Of a stretch of DNA of 59,587 bases, positions 1 to 7,171 are shown piece after piece (the first letter of the stretch is position 1; each line of letters begins with the position of its first letter). A program made the translations under genes and the position numbers. Source of the stretch: CAZHAC01 sp964383855 (lineage in GTDB: Bacteria; Chloroflexota; Dormibacteria; Dormibacterales; Dormibacteraceae); assembly GCA_964383855.1 (NCBI GenBank), contig CAYLIP010000006.1, positions 1-59,587 of the forward strand. The letters are read 5' to 3'. The notes under the pieces were generated by a model. That model was not told the origin of the DNA. It saw only the letters and a list, made by a program, of their open reading frames with translations, and made no database searches.

Positions 1-1735
1 CGAGGGTGTCGGCATCGGTCGAGTAGCCGGTCTTGGTCCGCTTGCCCACCGGCAGCCGCAGGTCCTCGAACAGGAGCTTGGCCAGCTGCTGCGGCGCGTT
101 CAGGTTGAACTGATAGCCGGCCAGCTCGGAGACCTCGGCCTCGAGCGCGTTCAGCTGCCCCGCCAGCTCGGCCTGCATCTCCATCAAGTAGGGAATGTCG
201 ACCGACACACCCTCCGCCTCCATCAGCGCCAGGACCCGTGACAGGGGCAGCTCGATCTCGTGGAACAGGTAATCGACGCCGGCCTTCTGCATCTCGGCCT
301 CGAGCAGCGGTCGCAGGCGGAGGATCGCCTGGGCGCGCCCGCCTGCGAACTGCGCCGCCTCGTCAACCGGAGCCTGCGCCGCCGGCCGCGCGTTGCGGCC
401 CACGCCGAGCAGCTGGTCGGACCCCATCAGCGGCATCTGCAGCATGTCGCGCGAGAGGTCGTCGAGGCGGGGATCCCGGGCGCCGGCGCCCAGCAGGTAC
501 GCGCTCAGGAAGGTGCTGAACGCCCAGTCGAAGCTGCCCGAGTCGGCACGCTCGAGGAGCAGCTGCATCTCTTTGGGATCGTGGGTCGAGAGCGGGCGCA
601 GCTGCAGAGCCTCGACCAGCTCGCCGCCGGCCGGGTCGCCGAGGCGCACGTACCAGCTGTCCTCGCCGGCCGAGATGCCCAGCCCAACCGGGGTGCCGGC
701 TCGCGGTGACCCATCCCAGAGCCCGTACACGCCGACCTCGCCGGTGCCCTCCAGGGCGGTCCGAACCTCGGCCGCGCTGACGTCGTCGGGCACCAGCCGG
801 ACGCCGTGCAGGTGCGCCGGCTCGGCCTCGAAGAGGGTGCCCTGCAGCGGCGAGACGTCAGGCGCCGGGAACCGGGCGAGCAGCTGCCGGAACTCGAGCC
901 GATCGAAGACGCGGCGGGCCTCGTCGCCGTCGTAGCGAAGCCACCGCGCGCGGTCCAGCTCGAGTTCGACCGGGACATCCCGCTGGATGGTGACCATCCG
1001 CTTCCCCAGCCTCACCTGCTCCTCGTGGGCGGCCAAGTTGTCCTTCACCCGCCCCGCCTTGAGCTCGCCGGCGTGCTCGAGCAGGTTCTCGATCGAGCCG
1101 TACTCCTGCACCAGCTGGGCCGCGGTCTTGTCGCCGATGCCGGGGACGCCGGGGATGTTGTCGGAGGTGTCGCCTCGCAGCGCCTTGTAGTCGACCAGCT
1201 GAGGCGGCTCGAAGCCGTAGCGCTGGCGGACCTCGGCCGGACCGTAAAGGAAGGTGTCGGTGATCCCCCGCCTGGGGACCAGCGCCGAGATGCCGTCGGT
1301 CACCAGCTGCAGGCAGTCGAGATCGCCGCTGACGATGGTGACCTGGAGACCCTGAGCCTCGGCCTTTCCGCACAGCGTCCCGATGACGTCGTCGGCCTCG
1401 TAGCCCTCGACGCCGAAGATCGGGATCGCGAGCGCCGACAGGATCTCGCGGCAGTGCTCGATCTGCGGCCGCAGATCGTCCGGCATCGGCCTGCGGCCCG
1501 CCTTGTACTCGGCGTACTCCAGGGCCCGGAAGGTCGGCTTGCCCATGTCGAAGGCGGCGATCGCGTACTCGGGTCGGCTGGCGAGGACGATCGCCAGCAT
1601 CGAGGTGAAGCCGTAGACCGCGTTGGTGACCTCACCGGCCGAGGTGCTCATCGGGGGCAGCGCGAAGAAGGCCCGGTAAATGAGGCTGTGCGCGTCGATC
1701 AGCACCAGCCGGCCGCGCCGCCCACCCTTCGCCAC
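1..1735 (-). CDS. polA: DNA polymerase I, 5' part (C-terminus outside window)
   Basis: Replicative repair polymerase for Okazaki fragment processing and excision repair. The frame is open without a stop for 578 codons from a GTG start at 1735. The N-terminus reads VAKGGRRGRLVLIDAHSLIY, the start of the 5'-3' exonuclease (FEN-like) domain, about residues 10-270, followed by helix-hairpin-helix sequence (GDTSDNIPGVPGIGDKTA). The middle region that carries the 3'-5' exonuclease in E. coli is present but lacks the usual DxE motif (it reads GVYGLWDG), so proofreading is probably absent, as in many PolA proteins. The window edge cuts the protein in the polymerase domain at TKTGYSTDADTL, a conserved segment of the family. 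It is divergent from the DUF151 gene, 51 bp apart. Confidence 0.95.
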   Translation of the reverse strand, partial: MAKGGRRGRLVLIDAHSLIYRAFFALPPMSTSAGEVTNAVYGFTSMLAIVLASRPEYAIAAFDMGKPTFRALEYAEYKAGRRPMPDDLRPQIEHCREILSALAIPIFGVEGYEADDVIGTLCGKAEAQGLQVTIVSGDLDCLQLVTDGISALVPRRGITDTFLYGPAEVRQRYGFEPPQLVDYKALRGDTSDNIPGVPGIGDKTAAQLVQEYGSIENLLEHAGELKAGRVKDNLAAHEEQVRLGKRMVTIQRDVPVELELDRARWLRYDGDEARRVFDRLEFRQLLARFPAPDVSPLQGTLFEAEPAHLHGVRLVPDDVSAAEVRTALEGTGEVGVYGLWDGSPRAGTPVGLGISAGEDSWYVRLGDPAGGELVEALQLRPLSTHDPKEMQLLLERADSGSFDWAFSTFLSAYLLGAGARDPRLDDLSRDMLQMPLMGSDQLLGVGRNARPAAQAPVDEAAQFAGGRAQAILRLRPLLEAEMQKAGVDYLFHEIELPLSRVLALMEAEGVSVDIPYLMEMQAELAGQLNALEAEVSELAGYQFNLNAPQQLAKLLFEDLRLPVGKRTKTGYSTDADTL

Positions 1736-1772
1736 AGGCGAATTCTAGGAAGGCCACGGAGGGGGCCGGCCG

Positions 1773-1778
1773 TAGAAT
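1773..1778 (+). promoter_or_regulatory. -10 element of a leaderless promoter (TAGAAT)
   Basis: TAGAAT lies 8 nt before the GTG start at 1787, with no Shine-Dalgarno sequence at normal distance. This is the spacing expected if transcription starts at or next to the start codon. The same arrangement recurs before many first genes in the window. Confidence 0.55.
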
Positions 1779-1786
1779 CGGATCAC

Positions 1787-2323
1787 GTGGAAGACCTGGT
1801 CGAGGTCGCCGTCGACAGCATCCGGGTGCACGTGCAGACCGGACAGCACGTGGTCATCCTGAAAGAGAAGTCGGCCGACCGGTACCTGCCGATCTGGATC
1901 GGCCCCTTCGAGGCGAACGCGATTGCGCTTCGGATCACGGGCCAGACACCGGAGCGCCCGATCACCCACGACCTGATGCAGACGGCGCTCGCGGAGTTCG
2001 GCATCAACCTGACACGGATCGTCGTCACCTCTCTCTCCGGCGAGGTCTTCTTCGCCCGGCTGCACGTCCAGCAGAACGGCCGCGAAGGCGAGATCGACTC
2101 CCGTCCCAGCGATGCCATCGCGCTCGCGGTCCGGTTCCAGTGCCCGATCTTCGTCGCCCGCGATGTGCTCGATCGGGCCGGGGTGATCCCAGAGCGCGAG
2201 GAGGACGAGGCGGGCGGCGAGGGATCGGTGATCGACGAGGACAGGCTGGCCGTGTTCCGGGACCTGGTCAACAGTCTCGACCTCCCCGACCTGCCGGACG
2301 AACCCGGTTCGTCCAAGAGTTGA
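1787..2323 (+). CDS. DUF151 bifunctional nuclease family protein
   Basis: About 178 residues. The segment from about residue 25 to 125 carries the conserved DUF151 pattern: LPIWIGPFEANAIAL, then RPITHDLM, then the block ending in DSRPSDAIALAVR. Family members have been reported to have RNase/DNase activity, and the exact substrate here is unknown. A GTG start at 1787 was chosen because the conserved domain begins right after it and a TAGAAT element sits 8 nt upstream. The frame stays open much further upstream only as antisense of polA. The C-terminal tail after residue 130 is acidic. The MgtC-like gene follows 33 nt later with its own promoter element. Confidence 0.85.
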   Translation: MEDLVEVAVDSIRVHVQTGQHVVILKEKSADRYLPIWIGPFEANAIALRITGQTPERPITHDLMQTALAEFGINLTRIVVTSLSGEVFFARLHVQQNGREGEIDSRPSDAIALAVRFQCPIFVARDVLDRAGVIPEREEDEAGGEGSVIDEDRLAVFRDLVNSLDLPDLPDEPGSSKS

Positions 2324-2341
2324 CCAGCCGTTAACCGGAGT

Positions 2342-2347
2342 TAGGAT
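2342..2347 (+). promoter_or_regulatory. -10 element of a leaderless promoter (TAGGAT)
   Basis: TAGGAT lies 9 nt before the ATG at 2357, and no ribosome binding site is visible. It matches the leaderless layout seen before other genes in the window. Confidence 0.5.
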
Positions 2348-2356
2348 GCGGCCGCG

Positions 2357-2788
2357 ATGACGCCGCAGACCGAGCTCGAGATCGCCCTCCGGCTGGTCGT
2401 CGCCGCCCTTCTGGGCGCCCTGATCGGGGCCGAGCGCGAGTACACCCGGCACCCGGCCGGCCTGCGCACCATGTCGGCGGTGGCCCTCGGGTCGGCGCTC
2501 TTCAGCGCCATCGGCCTCTTCGAGGTTCATTCCGATCCGACCCGGATCGCGGCGCAGATCGTCACCGGGGTCGGCTTTCTGGGGGCGGGAGCCATCCTCA
2601 GAAGCGGCCCCAGCATCCACGGCCTGACCACCGCCGCAGCCATCTGGGTTGCGGCCGGGATCGGGATGGCGAGCGGCTTCGGCCACTTCATCCTGGCCAG
2701 CGTGAGCGCCCTCCTGGTTCTCCTCGTGCTGGTCGTGCTGCGCCGGCTCGAGGTGATATTCACCGGAATCGACCCCGAGCACGAATAG
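2357..2788 (+). CDS. MgtC/SapB family membrane protein
   Basis: Small inner-membrane protein of 143 residues with four to five hydrophobic helices. It shows the MgtC family N-terminal pattern LGALIGAEREYTRHPAGLRT, followed by SAVALGSALFSAIG and the glycine-rich block IVTGVGFLGAGAILR. MgtC proteins are linked to Mg2+ limitation and modulate the F-ATPase in pathogens; the role in free-living bacteria is less clear. The length fits the short SapB-like form without the C-terminal cytosolic domain. No Mg-transport ATPase is next to it. Confidence 0.9.
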   Translation: MTPQTELEIALRLVVAALLGALIGAEREYTRHPAGLRTMSAVALGSALFSAIGLFEVHSDPTRIAAQIVTGVGFLGAGAILRSGPSIHGLTTAAAIWVAAGIGMASGFGHFILASVSALLVLLVLVVLRRLEVIFTGIDPEHE

Positions 2789-2826
2789 GGCTCGTATCAT
2801 GAGGTCTGGTTTTTGGCCTTTTTGTG

Positions 2827-3510
2827 ATGCCCGCACTCCTCACGCATCGCCGCCGCAGCGCGCTCGCCGCTCTTCGTGAACTGGCCGCGCAGGCCGGTGG
2901 GTCCGTGCACTACCCGGATGTGGGCGCGCGCATGGGCGTCTCGGCCTGGACCGCCTACGGCCTCCTTCGCGACCTCGAATCGCTGGGCCTGGCAATTCGG
3001 TCCTACGCCATCGCGCCCGGCCACACGGCGGGCGGCCGTTCCCGCATCCTCTTCGCCCCGGCCGCCCCGGCCGCCGCTTACGAGCCGGACAGCGAGAACC
3101 GCCTGCGCACCGCCTTCGAGCGGTTTGCCGCCATCGCCGACGAGGCGACCGCGGCTCGCGCGTACGTGGCCGACGCCCGGGACGACCTGGCCTACCACCT
3201 CGGCTTCTGGATGGCGCGCCTGGACGGCGCCGGGCGCTCGGCCCAGGATGCCGCCCGGGCCCTCCTCGAAGGAGGAGCCCTGCCCGCGACCAAGCTCCAG
3301 GCGGTGGCCGCGCTCGGCCTCGGAGCCACCCTCGCCCGGCTGGAGCCGGAGCGCCTGGCCCGCCGCCTCACCGAGGCGGCCGGCCGCCTCACCGTGATGC
3401 TAGAGAGCGCCGGCGAGGTGTCGGACCGCAGCCTCGCCGCCCTCGTCGACGCTGCCCGCCGGCTCGGCTCCCCCGAGGGGAGCGGGCCCAATCCAAGGAT
3501 CGCCACCTGA
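2827..3510 (+). CDS. winged-helix regulator-like protein, partner of DegV
   Basis: About 227 residues. Residues about 8-60 look like a winged helix-turn-helix (SVHYPDVGARMGVSAWTAY, then LLRDLESLGLA), followed by a beta-wing-like stretch and an alanine-rich helical C-terminal half. The likely role is transcription control or sensing together with the DegV protein, whose start codon overlaps its stop (TGATG). The start may be ATG 2827 or the GTG directly before it (2824); neither has a clear Shine-Dalgarno sequence. A TATCAT element lies near 2795. Target genes and ligand cannot be read from the sequence. Confidence 0.75.
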   Translation: MPALLTHRRRSALAALRELAAQAGGSVHYPDVGARMGVSAWTAYGLLRDLESLGLAIRSYAIAPGHTAGGRSRILFAPAAPAAAYEPDSENRLRTAFERFAAIADEATAARAYVADARDDLAYHLGFWMARLDGAGRSAQDAARALLEGGALPATKLQAVAALGLGATLARLEPERLARRLTEAAGRLTVMLESAGEVSDRSLAALVDAARRLGSPEGSGPNPRIAT

Positions 3511-4382
3511 TGTCCACCGCCGTCGTCACCGACTCGACCGCCGACCTGCCGGCCGCCCTCGCCGAGTCGCGCTCGATCTCGGTCGTTCCCCTGACCGTCA
3601 CCATCGAGGGCCAGACCTACGCCGACGGCGTCGAGATATCGGCCGCCGAGTTCTACCGCCGCAACGCCTCCGCCACCACCTCCCAGCCCTCCCCGGCCGC
3701 GTTCGCAGAGACCTACCGCCGGCTGCTTGAGGACCACGACGAGGTCGTCTCCCTGCACATCTCGGCCCGGCTCAGCGGCACCTACTCGGCCGCCGTTCAG
3801 GGCGCCGAGATGCTCGATCAGGGCCGCGTCCGCGTTGTCGACACCGGTCTGGTCTCGATGCCCCTGGGCCTGGCTGCGCTGGTCGCGGCCGAGATGGCGG
3901 CGGCCGGCGAGCCGGCGGAGGCCGTGGAGCGGAAGGTCGGCGAGGTGTGCCGGGAGGCGAACGTGTATTTCGTGGTCGCCACCCTCGAGAACCTGCGGCG
4001 AGGGGGCCGGATCGGAGGCGCCGCCGCCCTGCTCGGATCGGTCCTGCAGGTCAAGCCCGTGCTCACCATTCGCGACGGCGAGGTGGCGCCCATGGAGCGC
4101 GTACGCACCCAGGAACGTGCGATCGGCCGGCTGGTCGAGCTCGTCCGCTCCGCCGACCGCGGAAGCGGCATCTGCGCGATCGTCGGCCACGCCGCCGCCG
4201 GCGAGCAGGCAGAGCGGATCGCGGAGGCGATCGAGCCGGTCTGCGACTCGCTGCTCCTGCAGCCCCTGGGACCGGTGGTCGGCGCTCACGCCGGGCCGGG
4301 CACCGTCGGGGTGGGCTGCTACCCGGCCGAGCTCTTTCCCCTGGGCCTCAGGTCGGAATCCGGCGCCAACGCACGGCGCTAG
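3510..4382 (+). CDS. DegV family fatty-acid-binding protein
   Basis: 290 residues, the usual DegV length. It begins with the family signature AVVTDSTADLPAAL and contains FYRRNASATTSQPSPAAF and SARLSGTYSAAVQGAEML, which line the fatty-acyl pocket, and the ENLRRGGRIGGAAALLGSVL block of the second domain. DegV/FakB proteins bind a fatty acid and present it to the FakA kinase; no FakA (Dak) homologue is in this window. It is translationally coupled to the winged-helix gene upstream. Its 3' end overlaps the convergent MBL gene by 35 bp. Confidence 0.93.
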   Translation: MSTAVVTDSTADLPAALAESRSISVVPLTVTIEGQTYADGVEISAAEFYRRNASATTSQPSPAAFAETYRRLLEDHDEVVSLHISARLSGTYSAAVQGAEMLDQGRVRVVDTGLVSMPLGLAALVAAEMAAAGEPAEAVERKVGEVCREANVYFVVATLENLRRGGRIGGAAALLGSVLQVKPVLTIRDGEVAPMERVRTQERAIGRLVELVRSADRGSGICAIVGHAAAGEQAERIAEAIEPVCDSLLLQPLGPVVGAHAGPGTVGVGCYPAELFPLGLRSESGANARR

Positions 4383-5328
4383 GCGAGACCAGCTTCTCGA
4401 CCCGTCCCTCGACCGCCAGCGCCTGGAGATGTGCCAGGGCCTCCTGCAGGGCGAGCCGGGTGTCGTAGATGTTGTCGCGGCGGCCCCAGACCTGGAGCGC
4501 CACTTCCCAGGCGCTCATCTCGCCCGCGGCCACGATCTCCTCGATCTGGCTCTTCCGCCGATCGTGGTGGCGCTCCATGGTGTCGATCCTGCCCGCCGCG
4601 TCCGGCCACGGCTCTCCATGACCGGGAAGCACCTGGGCCGGGTCCATGCGCCGGATCCGCTCCAGGGCCTGCAGATACTCGCCCAGCGGGTCGGGCGTGC
4701 TCTGCGGGTGCAGCCCGATGTTGGGGCTCAGGTGCGGGAGCAGCTGATCGCCGGCGAAGAGCAGCCGCTCGGCCGGGTCGAAGAGCACCACGTGGCCCGG
4801 CGAGTGCCCGGGTGTCCACTCGACGCGAAGCCGGCGGCTGCCCATCACCACCGTCTCCGCGCCATCCAGCTGGACCGCCGGATCGGCGGGCATCACGAAG
4901 TCGCGCATCGCGCGTGATGCGTTCTTCAGCTCCTCGCTGACATCGGCGGGCACGCCGTTGAGGACAAGGTGCCGATGCACCGCCTCGACCAGCGCCTCCA
5001 GCTGCAGGTAGCGGGGGTTGACCATCGGCACCTCGAGGCGGTGCATGTAGAGCTCGGCGCCCATCGCCTCGGTCAGGACGCCGGCGGCGCCGTAGTGGTC
5101 GGGATGGATGTGGGTGACCAAGAGCCGCCGGAGCCGGCCGCCGAGCTGCGCGAGGGCGTCCCGGATCAGCTCCAGGCTGAGCGGCGCGTTGAGCCCGCAG
5201 TCCAGGAGATCCACGTCCGCGCCGTTGTTGAAGAGGTACACGTTGACCGTCCCCATCTCGAAAGGGATCGGTAGCTTCAGGAGGTGGACGTCCTCGGCCA
5301 CCTCCTGGAGCGCGCCTTCCACCGTCAA
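4348..5328 (-). CDS. MBL-fold metallo-hydrolase (LACTB2-like)
   Basis: 326 residues. The metal site HxHxDH is visible as THIHPDHYGAAG, followed by the later ligands in TPGHSPGH, FAGDQLL and VLPGHGEPW. The C-terminal about 70 residues look like the winged-helix extension found in LACTB2-like hydrolases. The exact substrate (thioester or nucleic acid) cannot be predicted. The TTG start at 5328 has an AAGGGAAGG-type ribosome site 5 nt upstream; a GTG at 5322 is an alternative. The frame upstream of the start stays open through a short Lys/Ala/Gly-rich stretch that is probably not translated. Confidence 0.88.
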   Translation of the reverse strand: MTVEGALQEVAEDVHLLKLPIPFEMGTVNVYLFNNGADVDLLDCGLNAPLSLELIRDALAQLGGRLRRLLVTHIHPDHYGAAGVLTEAMGAELYMHRLEVPMVNPRYLQLEALVEAVHRHLVLNGVPADVSEELKNASRAMRDFVMPADPAVQLDGAETVVMGSRRLRVEWTPGHSPGHVVLFDPAERLLFAGDQLLPHLSPNIGLHPQSTPDPLGEYLQALERIRRMDPAQVLPGHGEPWPDAAGRIDTMERHHDRRKSQIEEIVAAGEMSAWEVALQVWGRRDNIYDTRLALQEALAHLQALAVEGRVEKLVSPSAVRWRRIPT

Positions 5329-5387
5329 TTGGGCCTTCCCTTGGGCCTTCCTGGTGGCCTTGCCAGGGCCCTTCCCGGCGCGCGTCT

Positions 5388-5393
5388 TAAGAT
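5388..5393 (+). promoter_or_regulatory. possible -10 element (TAAGAT) for the SCP2 gene
   Basis: TAAGAT lies about 45 nt before the ATG at 5439, leaving a short leader that ends in a good Shine-Dalgarno sequence (AGGAGG, 8 nt before the ATG). Confidence 0.35.
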
Positions 5394-5438
5394 TGATGGC
5401 CGGACGACGCAGGGCGTCAAATACGTCAGGAGGAATCG

Positions 5439-5789
5439 ATGGCTGACCAATTGAACGCCGATCAGGTTACGCCCGACATGGTCTTCGACCAGATGCCGGA
5501 GTACTTCCAGGCAGACAAGGCGGGCAACACCAACGCGGTGATCAACTTCGACCTGAGCGGTGACAAGGGCGGCAAGTGGTGGGTGAAGATCGCCGACGCG
5601 ACCGCCACCGCCGGGAAGGGCGAGGGCGAGAACCCGAACCTGACCCTGCTCGCCGACGCGAACGATTTCGTGCGCATCATCATGGGCACGCTCGACCCGA
5701 CCGCCGCCTTCATGCAGGGCAAGCTCAAGATCAAGGGCGACATGGGCCTGGCGATCAAGTTCCAGTCGCTCTTCAAGCGGCCGAGCTGA
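5439..5789 (+). CDS. SCP2 sterol-binding domain protein
   Basis: 116 residues forming a single SCP2 domain. Diagnostic features are the amphipathic N-terminus (PDMVFDQMPEYFQADKA), the strand pattern AVINFDLSGDKGGKWWVKI, and the C-terminal block FMQGKLKIKGDMGLAIKF, which forms the lipid-binding tunnel in this family. It is probably a soluble carrier of acyl-CoA or other hydrophobic ligands. It has a strong AGGAGG ribosome site and is followed by a clear hairpin terminator, so it is most likely transcribed alone. Confidence 0.92.
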   Translation: MADQLNADQVTPDMVFDQMPEYFQADKAGNTNAVINFDLSGDKGGKWWVKIADATATAGKGEGENPNLTLLADANDFVRIIMGTLDPTAAFMQGKLKIKGDMGLAIKFQSLFKRPS

Positions 5790-5810
5790 CCCACAACCGA
5801 CGCAGACCAG

Positions 5811-5839
5811 GACCCTCCCCGCTCTCCGGGGAGGGTCCT
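5811..5839. terminator. rho-independent-type terminator between convergent genes
   Basis: Perfect 11-bp stem GGACCCTCCCC / GGGGAGGGTCC with a 7-nt loop, followed on the plus strand by a T/C-rich tail (TCTGTTTCT). It lies 21 nt after the SCP2 stop and also just beyond the stop of the convergent lipoprotein gene, so it may serve both. Confidence 0.8.
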
Positions 5840-5849
5840 CTGTTTCTCC

Positions 5850-6401
5850 TCAGCTGATGAAGAACCAGCTGCCCAGGCGAGGCGCCATCGCGGCCTCCAG
5901 GTCGAGGTTCCCGGCGCCCTCCCGGAGGGTGAGCGCGTAGACCCTGTGATCGGTCATCGCATAGCGTTTGAGCTCACTGGGCACGCTGACCGCCTCCTTG
6001 GCGTTGCCCCAGCTGATCGGCTGGCTGGGGGCGTTGTCGCCCGGGACATTGGCGGCCAGCCAGTCCTTGAGGCTGGCCGAGTCGCCCCGCTGATAGCTGC
6101 CCACGATGATGAAGCCGAAGTAGCCGTCGCTGGCCACGACGTCGAGGGTGGTGTCCACCCCGTGCGGAGCCGACGTAGGGATGTCTCTCTGTACTATGCT
6201 CCATCCCTTCGGATGGCAAAAGCCCCAGCCGAGGCTGAGCACGTCGAGTTCGACGTCGTCGCCGGAGCAGGCGCGGACGCCCCCGGAGCGGGTCACGGAC
6301 GGCGAGGTTGCCGGGTGGGCGGTGGAATTGGGAGTGCAGCTGGCGAGTAACAGGAGCAGCGCCAGCAGGCTGGGGACGATGGAGCGACCGGGCGATGGCA
6401 C
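5850..6401 (-). CDS. putative lipoprotein of unknown function
   Basis: About 183 residues from a GTG at 6401. The N-terminus VPSPGRSIVPSLLALLLLLA ends in a lipobox-like LLAS-C, so the mature protein should be lipid-anchored on the outer face of the membrane. After a Ser/Thr/Pro-rich linker it has a compact domain with a Cys pair (VRACSGDD and GWGFCHPKGW) and the segment DGYFGFIIVGSYQRGD. I do not recognise the family. The frame stays open about 37 codons further upstream, but that would cover the promoter region of the divergent DksA-like gene and push the signal peptide inward. Confidence 0.6.
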   Translation of the reverse strand: MPSPGRSIVPSLLALLLLLASCTPNSTAHPATSPSVTRSGGVRACSGDDVELDVLSLGWGFCHPKGWSIVQRDIPTSAPHGVDTTLDVVASDGYFGFIIVGSYQRGDSASLKDWLAANVPGDNAPSQPISWGNAKEAVSVPSELKRYAMTDHRVYALTLREGAGNLDLEAAMAPRLGSWFFIS

Positions 6402-6529
6402 GGCCGCATTATGGCGGCGGGGTCCATGGCGTAGTCCATATGCACCAGGTATTGACAGCAAAAAGTTGCGTTGATTAGCCAAACATGTGATAGGGTTGGT
6501 GTCCAATCTCACCGATTAGGGGGGCGTAT

Positions 6530-7171
6530 ATGACTAACGAAGATCGCGAGAGGATGAAGCGGCTCGAAGCCAACCGCGCCGCCCTCACGCACCTGGCGAC
6601 GACATTCGAGCTGGAGGCCGGCCGGCCGCTGGCCGAGGCGGTCGGCGACGTGGTCACCCGCGACTACGAGGACACCGATTTCGCCCAGGCCCTCAGCGAC
6701 CGCGAGATCAACGACACGCTGGTCCAGCTTCTCAGCGAGAACCGCGAGCAGGTCGAACGCGCGCTGGAGCGCCTCGCCGAGGGCCGCTACGGCACCTGCG
6801 AGGACTGCGGCGAAGAGATCCCGACCGAGCGCCTGCGCTTCCGGCCCGAGGCGACCCGCTGCGTGGGGTGCCTGGGCGGGTGGGACCCCCCCACCCGTCG
6901 CGCCGCCTATAACCTAACCCTCTCTCGCCCCTCCCGCGTGATGGGGGGGGGGCGCGGTTTTCCGGCGCCGCCCCCCGCTTTTCTAGAGGTTTCCGTACAC
7001 CACCGACTTCTGCTCGGTGTACTGGTGGAAGGCCTCCACGCCGTGCTCCTTGCCGAAGCCGGACTCCTTGGTGCCGCCGAAGGGAAGCTCGTCGTGGGCG
7101 ATCTGGAGGGCGTTGACCCAGGTGTAGCCGGCCTCCAGTTCCCTGACCGCCCGGTGGGCGGCCGCCATTGA
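6530..7171 (+). CDS. DksA/TraR C4 zinc-finger protein (3' end suspect)
   Basis: The first about 122 residues are a DksA/TraR-type regulator: a coiled-coil segment (residues about 5-85, LSENREQVERALERLAEGRYG) and a C4 finger, CEDCG...CVGC, at residues about 89-110. Such proteins enter the RNA polymerase secondary channel or act as general stress regulators. After the finger the frame as given runs on to 7171 across a hairpin terminator and antisense to the aldehyde dehydrogenase gene, which is not credible. A frame change just after CVGC would give a short basic tail ending at TAA 6910-6912, the normal length. I infer a one-base error or mutation near 6870-6895. The ATG 6530 follows a G-rich ribosome site. 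Confidence 0.75.
   Translation: MTNEDRERMKRLEANRAALTHLATTFELEAGRPLAEAVGDVVTRDYEDTDFAQALSDREINDTLVQLLSENREQVERALERLAEGRYGTCEDCGEEIPTERLRFRPEATRCVGCLGGWDPPTRRAAYNLTLSRPSRVMGGGRGFPAPPPAFLEVSVHHRLLLGVLVEGLHAVLLAEAGLLGAAEGKLVVGDLEGVDPGVAGLQFPDRPVGGRH
6947..6982 (+). terminator. hairpin terminator after the DksA-like gene
   Basis: A GGGGGG-rich left arm (from 6947) pairs with CCCCCC at 6971-6976, about 10 bp, and is followed by GCTTTTCT. The left arm lies in a run of ten G (6943-6952), which is also a place where sequencing errors are likely. Confidence 0.6.

Noticed and set aside
806..1786. N-terminal extension of the DUF151 frame antisense to polA
   Set aside because: The extension is antisense to a fully conserved polA frame, and the DUF151 domain starts right at GTG 1787 with its own -10 element.
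5332..5375. Short GGGCCTTCC-type repeats before the MBL gene as a regulatory array
   Set aside because: The imperfect repeats are only three or four copies of about 9-12 bp, in a Lys/Ala/Gly codon context, and overlap the ribosome site region; chance in GC-rich DNA is likely.
6913..7171. C-terminal 86 residues of the DksA-like frame as a new domain
   Set aside because: The stretch crosses a hairpin terminator and the antisense of the aldehyde dehydrogenase C-terminus; a frame error is the simpler explanation.
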